NCBI GenBank assembly: GCA_963840075.1
Contig: CAWIXS010000030.1
Span: 1 to 64,000 of the forward strand
Source of the DNA: AWTP1-13 sp963840075
GTDB lineage: Bacteria; Pseudomonadota; Alphaproteobacteria; Rhizobiales; Hyphomicrobiaceae
DNA: 64,000 nucleotides
Reading direction: 5' to 3'
Below the pieces are notes generated by a model, which was not told the DNA's origin, searched no databases, and saw nothing but the letters and a program-made list of their open reading frames with translations. Within the stretch, counting starts at the first letter, position 1, and each line of letters begins with the position of its first letter. Made by a program: the position numbers and the translations under genes. Shown here in pieces: positions 38,601-46,946 of this stretch.

Positions 38601-38717
38601 TGTCATCCCGGAATTGCGCGATAGCGCAATATCCGGGACCCAGGGCCACGAGTTCCGCGCTTTCCCCCTCGACCCTGGGTACCGGCTCTCGCGCTGACGC
38701 GCGAGGCCGGCATGACA
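38601..38717. repeat. palindromic intergenic repeat, family A (copy 2)
   Basis: Outer arms TGTCATCCCGG and CCGGCATGACA; nested inside is ATTGCGC-GATA-GCGCAAT. It separates the amidohydrolase from the convergent MetE-like gene. Confidence 0.75.
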
Positions 38718-38726
38718 GCACGCCCC

Positions 38727-39878
38727 TTAGCGCCAGAACTGCCGGGTGGCGAGGCGCGCGCCTTCCGCCATGGCGGCGAGCTTGGCCCACACCACGTCGG
38801 GGTCGACGGCGGCCTGGCCGACCCAGGTGCCGAAGCCGCAGTCGCTGCCCGCAATCACGTTCTCGCGCCCGACCAGGTTGGCGTAGCGGCCGATGCGCTG
38901 GGCGATCAGCTCCGGATGCTCGATGAAGTTGGACTTCAACTCGATGACGCCGGGGATCAGCACCTTGCCCTCGGGCAGCTTGACGCGCTCGAACTGCGTC
39001 CATTCGTGCGCGTGGCGCGGGTTGGCGGCCTCCAGCGAGACGGCATGCGGCTTGGCCAGGAAGATGATGTCGACAATGTCGGCGAGCGCCACGTCGCAGT
39101 GGTGCGGGCCCTCGTAGTTGCCCCAGCACAGGTGCATGCGCAGCTGCTCGGCGGGGATGTTGCGCACGGCGTGGTTGAGCGCCTCCACGTGCTGGCGGGC
39201 GCGCTTGCGGAACTCCTCCAGGCTCAGGTCCGCGTATTGGATGTGCCGGCCCATGCCGAGGTCGGGGCAGTCGATCTGCAGGACGAAGCCAGCCTTGGCC
39301 ACCGTCTCGTACTCCTGGCGCATGGCGTCGGCGATGGCATGGAGGTAGGTCTCGTGGTCCTTGTAGTGCTCGTTGCGGAAGAACAGCGAGACCACGCCGG
39401 GCGAGGCCGCGCTCATGAAGCCCTCGGTTGCCTTGGTGCCGGCGATCGCGGCCTTCAGGTTCTCCACATCGCTCAGGGCATCGGCCGCGCCGCTGTCGCG
39501 CACGCCGATCGGGCCGTTGCAGGCGGGCGTCTTGCGGCGCGAGCGGCCGGGGTCGCCGAACACGCGCTGCGCCAGCTTCGGGAACGCGGCGAGGTCCTGG
39601 TAGACGAAGGTGTTGCCGCTCCCGCCGAAGCCGTCGAGCCGGTCCTTGACGTAGGTGGCGTAGCTGGGCTTCGACATCTCGCCGTCGTTGACGAGGTCGA
39701 TGCCGGCCCCGACCTGCTTCTCCACCACCTCGGCCACCGCCGCGCGTATCCTGGCCGCGAGCGCGCCGCGCTCGACGGGGATGCCCTCCTCCTTGGCGTA
39801 CATCATGCGCACCAGGTCGTCGGGCCGCGGCAGGCTGCCGGTGTGGGTGGTGAGAAACCGCTCGGTGCTGCGTTTCAT
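38727..39878 (-). CDS. MetE C-terminal-like methyltransferase family protein
   Basis: 383 aa, homologous to the catalytic half of cobalamin-independent methionine synthase: THTGSLPRPDDLVRMMY, IDLVNDGEMSKPSY, LQIDCPDLGMGRH, the zinc-ligand motif MHLCWGNYEGPHH and VIAGSDCGFGT near the end. The N-terminal MetE half is absent, as in the stand-alone family whose members may use other methyl acceptors or catabolic substrates. True methionine synthesis is done by the split MetH elsewhere in the window. Confidence 0.85.
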   Translation of the reverse strand: MKRSTERFLTTHTGSLPRPDDLVRMMYAKEEGIPVERGALAARIRAAVAEVVEKQVGAGIDLVNDGEMSKPSYATYVKDRLDGFGGSGNTFVYQDLAAFPKLAQRVFGDPGRSRRKTPACNGPIGVRDSGAADALSDVENLKAAIAGTKATEGFMSAASPGVVSLFFRNEHYKDHETYLHAIADAMRQEYETVAKAGFVLQIDCPDLGMGRHIQYADLSLEEFRKRARQHVEALNHAVRNIPAEQLRMHLCWGNYEGPHHCDVALADIVDIIFLAKPHAVSLEAANPRHAHEWTQFERVKLPEGKVLIPGVIELKSNFIEHPELIAQRIGRYANLVGRENVIAGSDCGFGTWVGQAAVDPDVVWAKLAAMAEGARLATRQFWR

Positions 39879-39966
39879 GGGCGACCTCCCTCGGTGCGAT
39901 CGTTGCGCAGGCGCGAATGCGTGCCAAAGGCTAGCAGATCCGATCCCTCGCAGAACATCAACGTAG

Positions 39967-40036
39967 GGGTTCCCCCACCCCTAACCCCTCCCCGCATTCC
40001 AGTGGCGCGCCTTCGGCGCGACGGGGAGGGGAACCC
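39967..40036. repeat. hairpin-forming intergenic element
   Basis: CCCCTCCCCG (39985-39994) pairs with CGGGGAGGGG (40022-40031), enclosing GGCGCGCC-TTC-GGCGCG. It lies between the divergent MetE-like and Tat-amidohydrolase genes. Such C-rich/G-rich hairpins are common dispersed repeats in alphaproteobacteria. Confidence 0.6.
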
Positions 40037-40140
40037 GTCGCGGCTGTGGCAGGCGAGTCGTCCCCGTGGCCAAACGGCGCGGGCCTGGGGTAAGCTGAGC
40101 CAGACCTGCTCAGAACAAAGACAGGCATGGGAGGAGACCA

Positions 40141-41604
40141 ATGACACACGCTCGTGTGGACCGCCGGGCTCTGCTCAAGGGCGCAACCGCGCTCGGAGCG
40201 CTGGCCGCCGCCTCGCCGGGACTCTTCGCCCAGCAGGCGCCCCCGCGAACCGCGGGGAGCCCCGCGGCACCGCTGCCGCAGCGCGGCACCTTCGTCATCC
40301 GCGGCGCCACCGTGCTGACCATGGACCCCGCCCTCGGCGATTTTGCGCCAGGCGACGTGCACGTGCGCGACGGTGCCATCGTCGCCGTCGGGCGCCAGGT
40401 CGATGCGGGCAACGCGCCGATCGTCGACGGCGCCGCCTCAATCTGCATGCCGGGCTTCGTCGACACCCACTGGCACCTGTGGACCAGCCTGTTCCGGCCG
40501 TACGTGCGCGCCGATCTCGGCGCCTTCGGCTACTTCCCCGTGACCAGCCGCCTCGGCCCGCTCATGACGCCCGAGGACAGCTACCGCAGCGCCAGGCTCG
40601 GCATCGCCGAGGCGCTCAGCGCCGGCGTCACCACCGTGCACAACTGGGCGCACAACGTCAGGAGCCCCGAGCACGCCGACGCCGAGCTCGCCGCCATGCG
40701 CGATTGCGGCATCCGCGGGCGCTTCGCCTACGGCCCGGTGCAGGGCATGCCCGACGACCAGCCCATGGACATGGCCGGCATCGCCCGCACCCAGAAGGCC
40801 TGGATGCCGGGCGACGGTCTCCTCACCATGGGCATCTGCTCGCGCAACGTCGGCACGTTGAACGTCGGGGGCGCCGGGGCGCGCGGCGTCGTCACCATCG
40901 ACATGCAGAAGCGGGATTGGGGCGGAGCGCGCGCGCTCGGGCTGCCCATCACCATGCACACCTCCGGCGCCAGCCCGATCATGGCGCTGGAGCAGGCCGG
41001 CCTGCTCGGCCCCGACGTGCAGCTCATCCATCCGCTGCTCACGACGGCGGAGGAGCGCAACGTCCTGAAGGCGCGCGGAGTGAGCTACTCCACCTCGCCC
41101 GCCGGGGAGGCGCGCCGCCCGCAGAGCGTCGGCGTGATCCAGCTCGGCGAGCTCCTGGAGGCCGGGGTCAAGGTGAGCCTGTCGACCGACCACACCACCA
41201 ACTCCAACTGCGACCCGTTCGTCGCCATGCGCATCCTGTTCGCCCTGCACCAGCACCGCATCGGCACCAAGATCCCCCTCACGTTGAAGCGCCTGGTGCA
41301 GCTCGCCACGCTCGACGGCGCGGTGGACCTCGGCATCGCCGGCCGCACTGGGTCGCTCACCCCCGGCAAGCGCGCCGACATCATCCTGGTGCGCACCGCC
41401 GACATCAACATGACGCCCCTGGGCGACCCCTACGAGGCCCTGGTCTCGCGGGCGCAGCCGGGCAACATCGACACCGTGATCGTGGACGGCCGCATCCTGC
41501 GCCAGGCGGGCAGGTTCACGGGCCTCGACCACGCCAAGGTGTTGAGCGAGGCCCGCGAGGCGGCGCTGGGGCTGCGCACCCGCGCCAACTGGCCGCCGGC
41601 GTGA
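40141..41604 (+). CDS. Tat-exported amidohydrolase (TRZ/ATZ, chlorohydrolase-like)
   Basis: 487 aa. Tat signal DRRALLKGATALGALAAASPGLF at the N-terminus, so it is exported folded. Amidohydrolase barrel: PGFVDTHWHLWTS (metal HxH), TMHTSGASP, LIHPLLTTAE and LSTDHTTNSNCDPF (metal His and Asp), then LDLGIAGRTGSLTPGKRADI-type closing motif. The family deaminates or dechlorinates ring compounds; the substrate is unknown. Confidence 0.88.
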   Translation: MTHARVDRRALLKGATALGALAAASPGLFAQQAPPRTAGSPAAPLPQRGTFVIRGATVLTMDPALGDFAPGDVHVRDGAIVAVGRQVDAGNAPIVDGAASICMPGFVDTHWHLWTSLFRPYVRADLGAFGYFPVTSRLGPLMTPEDSYRSARLGIAEALSAGVTTVHNWAHNVRSPEHADAELAAMRDCGIRGRFAYGPVQGMPDDQPMDMAGIARTQKAWMPGDGLLTMGICSRNVGTLNVGGAGARGVVTIDMQKRDWGGARALGLPITMHTSGASPIMALEQAGLLGPDVQLIHPLLTTAEERNVLKARGVSYSTSPAGEARRPQSVGVIQLGELLEAGVKVSLSTDHTTNSNCDPFVAMRILFALHQHRIGTKIPLTLKRLVQLATLDGAVDLGIAGRTGSLTPGKRADIILVRTADINMTPLGDPYEALVSRAQPGNIDTVIVDGRILRQAGRFTGLDHAKVLSEAREAALGLRTRANWPPA

Positions 41605-41619
41605 TCGGCCGATCCACCC

Positions 41620-41763
41620 GTCGTCCTGGAAGCGGCCGCAGGCGAGGCTATCCGGGACCTCCCGAGGCGAGTTGAGCCTCCCGAGGTCCCGGCTCGGAGC
41701 GCCGCCCGCCTTCGGCTCACACCGCTCCGGCCGGGATGATGGGTGGAAGCCGGGATGACGGGC
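41620..41763. repeat. palindromic intergenic repeat, family A (copy 3, diverged)
   Basis: Starts GTCGTCCTGGA and ends GCCGGGATGACGGG, with inner TATCCGGGACCTCCCGAGG and CTCCCGAGGTCCCGG arms. It looks like a longer, diverged copy of the family. Confidence 0.6.
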
Positions 41764-41856
41764 AGGGGGACCCGGCTTTCAGGGTTCCCACCGATGTACC
41801 GGGGCGGCAACCCCCTGTTATCGCGGTCCCCGAGACAACAGGGAACGAGGCCGGTC

Positions 41857-42366
41857 ATGATGAGCACCTCGGAAATACCCACCCCGACCATGCTGAGCAA
41901 GGATGCACGCCGGGACGTGGCGGGCGCATTCGATGCGCTGGCGCAGTGGCGCGACGAGATATCCGCTACGAACCAGCGCTGCCTGGCGAAGGCCGTCGAG
42001 CAGATGGCGGCGGCGCAGCGGGCGATCGGCTGGCCGGAGCCTGTGATTGCCGCCGCCAGGGAGCCCCTTCTGAAGACCGCGCACCTGCAGACGCACATGA
42101 TCGACCAGATCATGGACGCCTGGGAGCAGCAGCTCAAGTCTGTGCACGACCTTTCCGGCATCTCGGAAGCCGTGAAGCCGCGCGTGCCGGCGGCCTCCGG
42201 ATCCCCCTTCAGCGATCCCGTGTCGGAGATGGTGCGCCTGAGCGAGATGGCGCTCGTGCCCTTCAAGGTCTGGGTGGAGGCGGCCGAGCAATGGCAACGC
42301 AACTGGGCCGCCCTCATGTCGGCGCGCACCGGGCCGCCCCGCCAGGGCCCCGACAAGTCCAACTGA
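41857..42366 (+). CDS. hypothetical helical protein, phasin-like
   Basis: 169 aa from the double ATG at 41857 (GGAACGAGG upstream). Almost entirely amphipathic helix: FDALAQWRDEISATNQRCLAKAVEQM, LQTHMIDQIMDAWEQQLKS, MALVPFKVWVEAAEQWQRNW. The pattern resembles phasins, which coat polyhydroxyalkanoate granules, but no strict motif proves it and no pha genes are near. A strong terminator follows. Confidence 0.65.
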   Translation: MMSTSEIPTPTMLSKDARRDVAGAFDALAQWRDEISATNQRCLAKAVEQMAAAQRAIGWPEPVIAAAREPLLKTAHLQTHMIDQIMDAWEQQLKSVHDLSGISEAVKPRVPAASGSPFSDPVSEMVRLSEMALVPFKVWVEAAEQWQRNWAALMSARTGPPRQGPDKSN

Positions 42367-42388
42367 CCCAACCTCGCCATGAAATAAG

Positions 42389-42421
42389 AAAGGGGTCGGA
42401 CCCGGAGGGTCCGACCCCTTT
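42389..42421. terminator. bidirectional terminator between phasin-like gene and glnA
   Basis: 15-bp perfect stem AAAGGGGTCGGACCC / GGGTCCGACCCCTTT with a 3-base loop, between two convergent genes. Confidence 0.92.
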
Positions 42422-42443
42422 CCCGTAGAGCGTGAAGGCGTCG

Positions 42444-43865
42444 CTACACCGAGTAGTACATGTCGAACTCGACCGGGTGCGGCGTCATCTCGAAGCGCTG
42501 CACCTCGGCCATCTTGAGCTCCAGGTAGGCGTCGATCATGTCGTCCGTGAACACGCCGCCCTTCTTCAGGAACTCGCGGTTCTTGTCGAGGTTCTCGAGA
42601 GCCTCACGCAGGCTGCCGCACACCGTCGGGATCTTGGAAAGCTCCGCCGGCGGCAGGTCGTAGAGGTTCTTGTCCACCGCCTCGCCGGGATGGATCTTGT
42701 TCTGGATGCCATCGAGTCCGGCCATCAGCATGGCGGTGAAGCCGAGATACGGGTTGGCGGCCGGATCGGGGAAGCGCACCTCGACGCGCTTGGCCTTGGG
42801 GCTCGTCGCCACCGGGATGCGGCACGAGGCCGAGCGGTTGCGCACCGAGTAGGCGAGCAGCACCGGCGCCTCGAAGCCCGGCACCAGACGCTTGTAGGAG
42901 TTGGTGGTCGGGTTGGTGAAGGCGTTGATGGTCCTGGCGTGCTTCAGGATGCCGCCGATGTAGAAGAGGCAGGTCTCGGAAAGATCCGCATACTTGTTGC
43001 CGGCGAACACCGGCGTGGAGCCCCTCCAGATCGACTGGTGCACGTGCATGCCCGAACCGTTGTCGCCGTAGACGGGCTTGGGCATGAAGCATGCGGTCTT
43101 GCCGTAGGCCTGGGCCACGTTGTGGATCACGTACTTGTAGGTCTGCAGGTTGTCGGCCGACTGCACGATCGGCTGGAACTTGATGCCGAGCTCGTGCTGG
43201 GCGGAGGCCACCTCGTGGTGATGCTTCTCGACCACGACGCCCATCTCGGCCATCACCGAGAGCATCTCGGAGCGGATGTCCTGGGCGCTGTCGACCGGCG
43301 GCACCGGGAAGTAGCCGCCCTTGGTGCGGGGACGGTGACCGAGGTTGCCCATCTCGTAGTCGGTGCCGCTGTTGGAGGGCAGCTCCGCGCTGTCGAGCTT
43401 GAAGCCGGTGTTGTAGGGATCGACGGTGTAGCGGATATCGTCGAAGATGAAGAACTCCGCCTCCGGGCCGAACACCGCGGTGTCGCCGATGCCGGTCTGC
43501 TGCAGGTAGGCCTGGGCGCGCTTGGCGATGGAGCGCGGATCGCGCTCGTACATCTCGCCGGTGGTGGGCTCCAGTGTGTCACAGTAGATCGCCAGCGTGG
43601 TCTGGGCGAAGAACGGATCGAGGTGCGCGGTGGCGGCATCGGGCATCAGGATCATGTCGGAAGCCTCGATGCTCTTCCAGCCGGCGATCGAGGAGCCGTC
43701 GAAGGGATAGCCGTCGGCAAACATGCCCTCGTTGACCACCGACCCGTCGGCCGTGACGTGCTGCACTTTGCCCTTGGTGTCGGTGAAGCGAAGGTCGAGG
43801 AACTTCACTTCCTTGTCCTTCATCAGCTTCAGCACCTCGCCAACGTTCTTTGGTCTGTCAGCCAT
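42444..43865 (-). CDS. glnA: glutamine synthetase type I
   Basis: 473 aa dodecameric enzyme making glutamine from glutamate, ammonia and ATP. Motifs: DGSSIAGW near residue 57, FGPEAEFFIFDD, KHHHEVASAQHELG, the ATP-binding KPVYGDNGSGMHVHQS and NRSASCRIP. The adenylylation Tyr lies in DKNLYDLPP, so the enzyme is probably controlled by GlnE. Second gene of the glnB-glnA unit, 111 bases behind glnB. Confidence 0.97.
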   Translation of the reverse strand: MADRPKNVGEVLKLMKDKEVKFLDLRFTDTKGKVQHVTADGSVVNEGMFADGYPFDGSSIAGWKSIEASDMILMPDAATAHLDPFFAQTTLAIYCDTLEPTTGEMYERDPRSIAKRAQAYLQQTGIGDTAVFGPEAEFFIFDDIRYTVDPYNTGFKLDSAELPSNSGTDYEMGNLGHRPRTKGGYFPVPPVDSAQDIRSEMLSVMAEMGVVVEKHHHEVASAQHELGIKFQPIVQSADNLQTYKYVIHNVAQAYGKTACFMPKPVYGDNGSGMHVHQSIWRGSTPVFAGNKYADLSETCLFYIGGILKHARTINAFTNPTTNSYKRLVPGFEAPVLLAYSVRNRSASCRIPVATSPKAKRVEVRFPDPAANPYLGFTAMLMAGLDGIQNKIHPGEAVDKNLYDLPPAELSKIPTVCGSLREALENLDKNREFLKKGGVFTDDMIDAYLELKMAEVQRFEMTPHPVEFDMYYSV

Positions 43866-43976
43866 CCTAGTTCCCCTGTCCTCTCACTCAGCCGCGATCG
43901 TTGAAGTTGCTACGGCGGCCCCGGCATAAGCCACCCGCCTCGAGGCGCAAGCGCAATCGTCAGGCGCCCCGTTGGG

Positions 43977-44315
43977 TCAAATCGCGTCGGTCCCGGTCTC
44001 GCCGGTGCGGATGCGAATCGCTTCCTCGACGGCGGAGATGAATATCTTGCCGTCGCCAATGCGACCTGTTTTCGCAGCTTTCTGGATGGCGTCCAGTGCC
44101 TTGGGCAGGAGCTCGTCGGCCAGCACCACCTCGATCTTCACCTTCGGCAGGAAATCGACCACGTATTCCGCGCCGCGGTAAAGCTCGGTGTGGCCCTTCT
44201 GCCGGCCGAAGCCCTTGGCCTCGATGACGGTAATACCCTGCAGGCCAATCTCCTGCAGCGCCTCCTTCACTTCGTCGAGCTTGAAGGGCTTGATGATGGC
44301 CTCGATCTTTTTCAT
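43977..44315 (-). CDS. glnB: nitrogen regulatory protein PII
   Basis: 112 aa trimeric signal protein sensing 2-oxoglutarate, ATP/ADP and glutamine status. The family start MKKIEAIIKPFKLDEVKEAL fixes the ATG at 44315; the T-loop carries GHTELYRGAEY with uridylylation Tyr51; C-terminal TGRIGDGKIFI is the nucleotide-binding B-loop. Transcribed with glnA from a likely sigma-54 promoter. Confidence 0.97.
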   Translation of the reverse strand: MKKIEAIIKPFKLDEVKEALQEIGLQGITVIEAKGFGRQKGHTELYRGAEYVVDFLPKVKIEVVLADELLPKALDAIQKAAKTGRIGDGKIFISAVEEAIRIRTGETGTDAI

Positions 44316-44356
44316 TCGTCCCTCCACCTCCCGACCCGGGGCTGCAAACTGATCAA

Positions 44357-44371
44357 GCAGGCTGCGTGCCA
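44357..44371 (-). promoter_or_regulatory. sigma-54 promoter of glnB-glnA
   Basis: On the minus strand TGGCAC-GCAGC-CTGC matches the -24/-12 consensus TGGCAC-N5-TTGC with one mismatch and exact spacing. It ends 42 bases before the glnB ATG, a fitting position. Confidence 0.8.
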
Positions 44372-44460
44372 AGACCCTCGCCACAGGCCAAAGCCATCGA
44401 AATCCATTCCAGTCGATCCATCTCTACAGCGCAGCATTGCTCATCAGCAACTGCGGAATT

Positions 44461-44477
44461 TGCCTAAGTAATAGGCA
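44461..44477 (-). promoter_or_regulatory. candidate NtrC enhancer site
   Basis: Dyad TGCCTA-AGTAA-TAGGCA, perfect arms with a 5-base spacer, about 90 bases upstream of the sigma-54 promoter. The outer TGC-N11-GCA frame equals that of the NtrC consensus (TGCACC-N5-GGTGCA), though the inner bases differ. Confidence 0.5.
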
Positions 44478-44573
44478 TTTGCACAAGTAGTTAGCGCGTC
44501 GCGGCTCCTGCGACTGGGCGCTGTTTTCCCCGTTTATCGCGGCATTGGCGCAGCGCGCCAACGGAGGCATGAT

Positions 44574-46181
44574 ATGTGCCAGTCGCGTGAAGCTCCAGTT
44601 GCCGAGTGTGGAGGCAGGGCCTTGTCTGGGGACGAGCTGCTCACCGCCGAGGAGATGGGCCGCGCCGACCGCCTGGCGATCGGCGGCGGCGTCGCGGGCC
44701 TGGCGCTGATGGAAGCGGCCGGCGGCGCTGTCGCGGAGGCGGCGGCGGGGCTTCTGCAGGGCGCGGCGCAGGTGGCGGTGGCCTGCGGGCCTGGAAATAA
44801 TGGTGGCGATGGCTTCGTGGCCGCGCGCCTGCTGCGCGAGGCGGGCCACAGCGTGCGTCTCGGGCTTCTGGGCGAGCGCGCGGCGCTGGCCGGCGATGCT
44901 GCGGAGATGGCGCGGGCCTGGGAGGGCGCCATCGAGCCGCTTGCTCCCGAAACGGTCAATGGCGCTGACCTGATCATCGACGCGATGTTCGGCGCCGGCC
45001 TCGCGCGCCCGCTCGCAGGCACCGCCGCCGAGGTGGTCGCCGCCATCAATGCGGCCCGTGCGGCCGGCAAGCCGGTGGTCGCCGTCGACGTGCCGAGCGG
45101 GCTCGATGGCAGCACCGGCCGCGCCGAAGGGCCGGTGGTGCAGGCCACCCGGACCGTCACCTTCTTCCGGCTCAAGCCGGGCCACGTGCTGATGCCCGGG
45201 CGGGCGCTGTGCGGCGCGGTCAGCCTCGCCGACATCGGCATCCCCGCCGGCGTGCTCGCCGAGATCGCCCCGCGCGCCGGCTGCAACGGCCCCTCGCTTT
45301 GGGGGACGCACTATCCCTGGCCGCGTCTCGACGGCCACAAGTACACGCGCGGCCACGCGGTGGTGGTCTCCGGGCCCGCCGATGCCACGGGCGCCGCCCG
45401 ACTCGGGGCGCGCGCGGCCCTGCGCATCGGCGCGGGTCTGGTGACACTGGTGGGGAGCGCCGCCGCGACGGCGGTCAACGCCACGCATGCGACCGCCGTG
45501 ATGGTGCGGGCGATGACCTCCGAGGGCGCGCTGACCGAATTTCTCGCCGATGAGCGCCACAATGCCGTCCTGATCGGCCCCGGCGCCGGCGTCGGCGCGC
45601 AGACCGCGGCCACCGTCCTCACCGTGCTCAGGTCTGCGGCGGCGGCGATGCTGGATGCCGACGCGCTGACCTCGTTCGCACCGGGGGAGGCCGACGCGCC
45701 GGTGAAGGCGGCGGGCCTCGGCTTCCTGATGCGCAGCGCCGAGCCGGAGGCGGGGCGCGACGCCCTGTTTGCGGCCATCGCGGCGCGCAAGGCGCCGGTG
45801 GTGCTCACGCCGCACGAGGGCGAGTTCAAGCGCCTGCTGGGAGAGCTGCCCGGCTCCGGCTCGAAGCTCGAGCGGGCGCGCGCCGCCGCCGCGACCAGCG
45901 GCGCCGTCGTGGTGCTGAAAGGGCCGGACACCGTGATCGCCGCCCCCGACGGCCGCGCCGCCATCAACGACAACGCGCCGCCGTGGCTCGCGACGGCCGG
46001 CTCGGGCGACGTGCTGGCGGGGATGATCGCGGGCCTCCTGGCGCAGCGCATGCCGGCGTTCGAGGCGGCCTCAGCCGCCGTATGGCTGCACGGGGAGTGC
46101 GCCAACGCCTTCGGCATCGGCCTGATCGCGGAGGACCTGCCAGAGACCCTGCCAGAAGTGCTGCGCAAGCTTCAGGTGTAG
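44574..46181 (+). CDS. nnr: bifunctional NAD(P)H-hydrate epimerase/dehydratase
   Basis: 535 aa fused repair enzyme. The N-terminal YjeF epimerase domain: LLTAEEMGRADRLAI, ACGPGNNGGDGFVAARLL, VVAVDVPSGLDGSTG. The C-terminal ribokinase-like dehydratase: HKYTRGHAVVVSG, LIGPGAGVG, VVLTPHEGEFKRLLG, and NDNAPPWLATAGSGDVLAG. It restores damaged NADHX/NADPHX. Located beside glnB as in many alphaproteobacteria, divergent from it. Confidence 0.94.
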   Translation: MCQSREAPVAECGGRALSGDELLTAEEMGRADRLAIGGGVAGLALMEAAGGAVAEAAAGLLQGAAQVAVACGPGNNGGDGFVAARLLREAGHSVRLGLLGERAALAGDAAEMARAWEGAIEPLAPETVNGADLIIDAMFGAGLARPLAGTAAEVVAAINAARAAGKPVVAVDVPSGLDGSTGRAEGPVVQATRTVTFFRLKPGHVLMPGRALCGAVSLADIGIPAGVLAEIAPRAGCNGPSLWGTHYPWPRLDGHKYTRGHAVVVSGPADATGAARLGARAALRIGAGLVTLVGSAAATAVNATHATAVMVRAMTSEGALTEFLADERHNAVLIGPGAGVGAQTAATVLTVLRSAAAAMLDADALTSFAPGEADAPVKAAGLGFLMRSAEPEAGRDALFAAIAARKAPVVLTPHEGEFKRLLGELPGSGSKLERARAAAATSGAVVVLKGPDTVIAAPDGRAAINDNAPPWLATAGSGDVLAGMIAGLLAQRMPAFEAASAAVWLHGECANAFGIGLIAEDLPETLPEVLRKLQV

Positions 46182-46186
46182 CGAGC

Positions 46187-46240
46187 GTAGGGCGCAATAA
46201 GGCGGCAGCCGCATTGCGCCTTCGGCTTGTTGCGCCCTAC
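46187..46240. repeat. palindromic intergenic repeat, family B (copy 1)
   Basis: GTAGGGCGCAA ... TTGCGCCCTAC arms, 32 bases apart, six bases behind nnr. Related elements lie at 49404 and 52591. Confidence 0.8.
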
Positions 46241-46529
46241 GTTGCGCGACATCGTTTGGGGGAGAAGAGGCGGCAATACGCCATCGACGGGGCCGATCGT
46301 CTCCTTCGAGACGCCGAAAGCATCTGCATGCTCTGCGCGCTGGCGCGCGAGGCGATCCGCGAGCGCCTGGAGCTGCCGCTGCCGTGGACGGTGCGCGTCG
46401 AGAATTCGCTCGGCACGGGCGGCAAGGATCTGCATGCCGCCGACCTCATGGCGGTCGATGGCCGGATCTGCCACGTGTTGCTTCCCCTCATCGGTCAGAT
46501 CGCCGATCCCGACCACTCGCCGCCGTATG

Positions 46530-46686
46530 GCCGATCTGGGAACTCGCGCTGCATGAGCGCCTCCAGCCGCTCATGGCTGCTTTACACGAAGCAGCTACCG
46601 ATTTGCATGTGGCCGGCGGTCTGGACAAGCTCACCATGCGGCAATTCGATCTGCTGTGTCTGACCCTCGTCGAGGACCTCAGCGTG
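46530..46686 (+). pseudogene. remnant of a HigA/XRE-type antitoxin gene
   Basis: One frame reads IWELALHERLQPLMAALHEA, then LTMRQFDLLCLTLVEDLS, which resembles the start of HigA-like antitoxins (the MRQFD..CLTPVEDLSPEEI region before the helix-turn-helix). The expected helix-turn-helix part is missing: the frame dissolves after LVEDLS. A preceding fragment in another frame (ESICMLCALAREAIRERLEL, about 46320-46400) may belong to another broken gene. Confidence 0.4.
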
Positions 46687-46730
46687 CCTGCCCGAGAAAC
46701 GGATACCTCACCTGGAAATCGACGAACGCG

Positions 46731-46931
46731 CGGAGGATCCTGGACGCAATCGCCATAGCCCTACTCGTGTGGATCAAGCTGTTGGAAGAGAGCAATCCAA
46801 AGCGTGGCAAGAGCCGCGACCGCTTTGCGCTCTATCGGGACGGCATGTCCGTAGAGGCGGCCCTTGCAGCGGGGGTGCGGTCAGGGGACTTGCGGTGGGA
46901 CCACGCGCACGGATTCATTGATATTGTATGA
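46731..46931 (+). other. protein-like fragment of unknown origin
   Basis: About 65 codons with coding-like composition (LLVWIKLLEESNPKRGKSRDR, MSVEAALAAGVRSGDLRWDH) end at a stop at 46929-46931. There is no good start codon in the protein-like part, so it looks like the 3' end of a truncated gene. Region 46241-46946 as a whole appears to be gene debris between nnr and tyrS. Confidence 0.4.
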
Positions 46932-46946
46932 TACCTCCAAGGCGCC

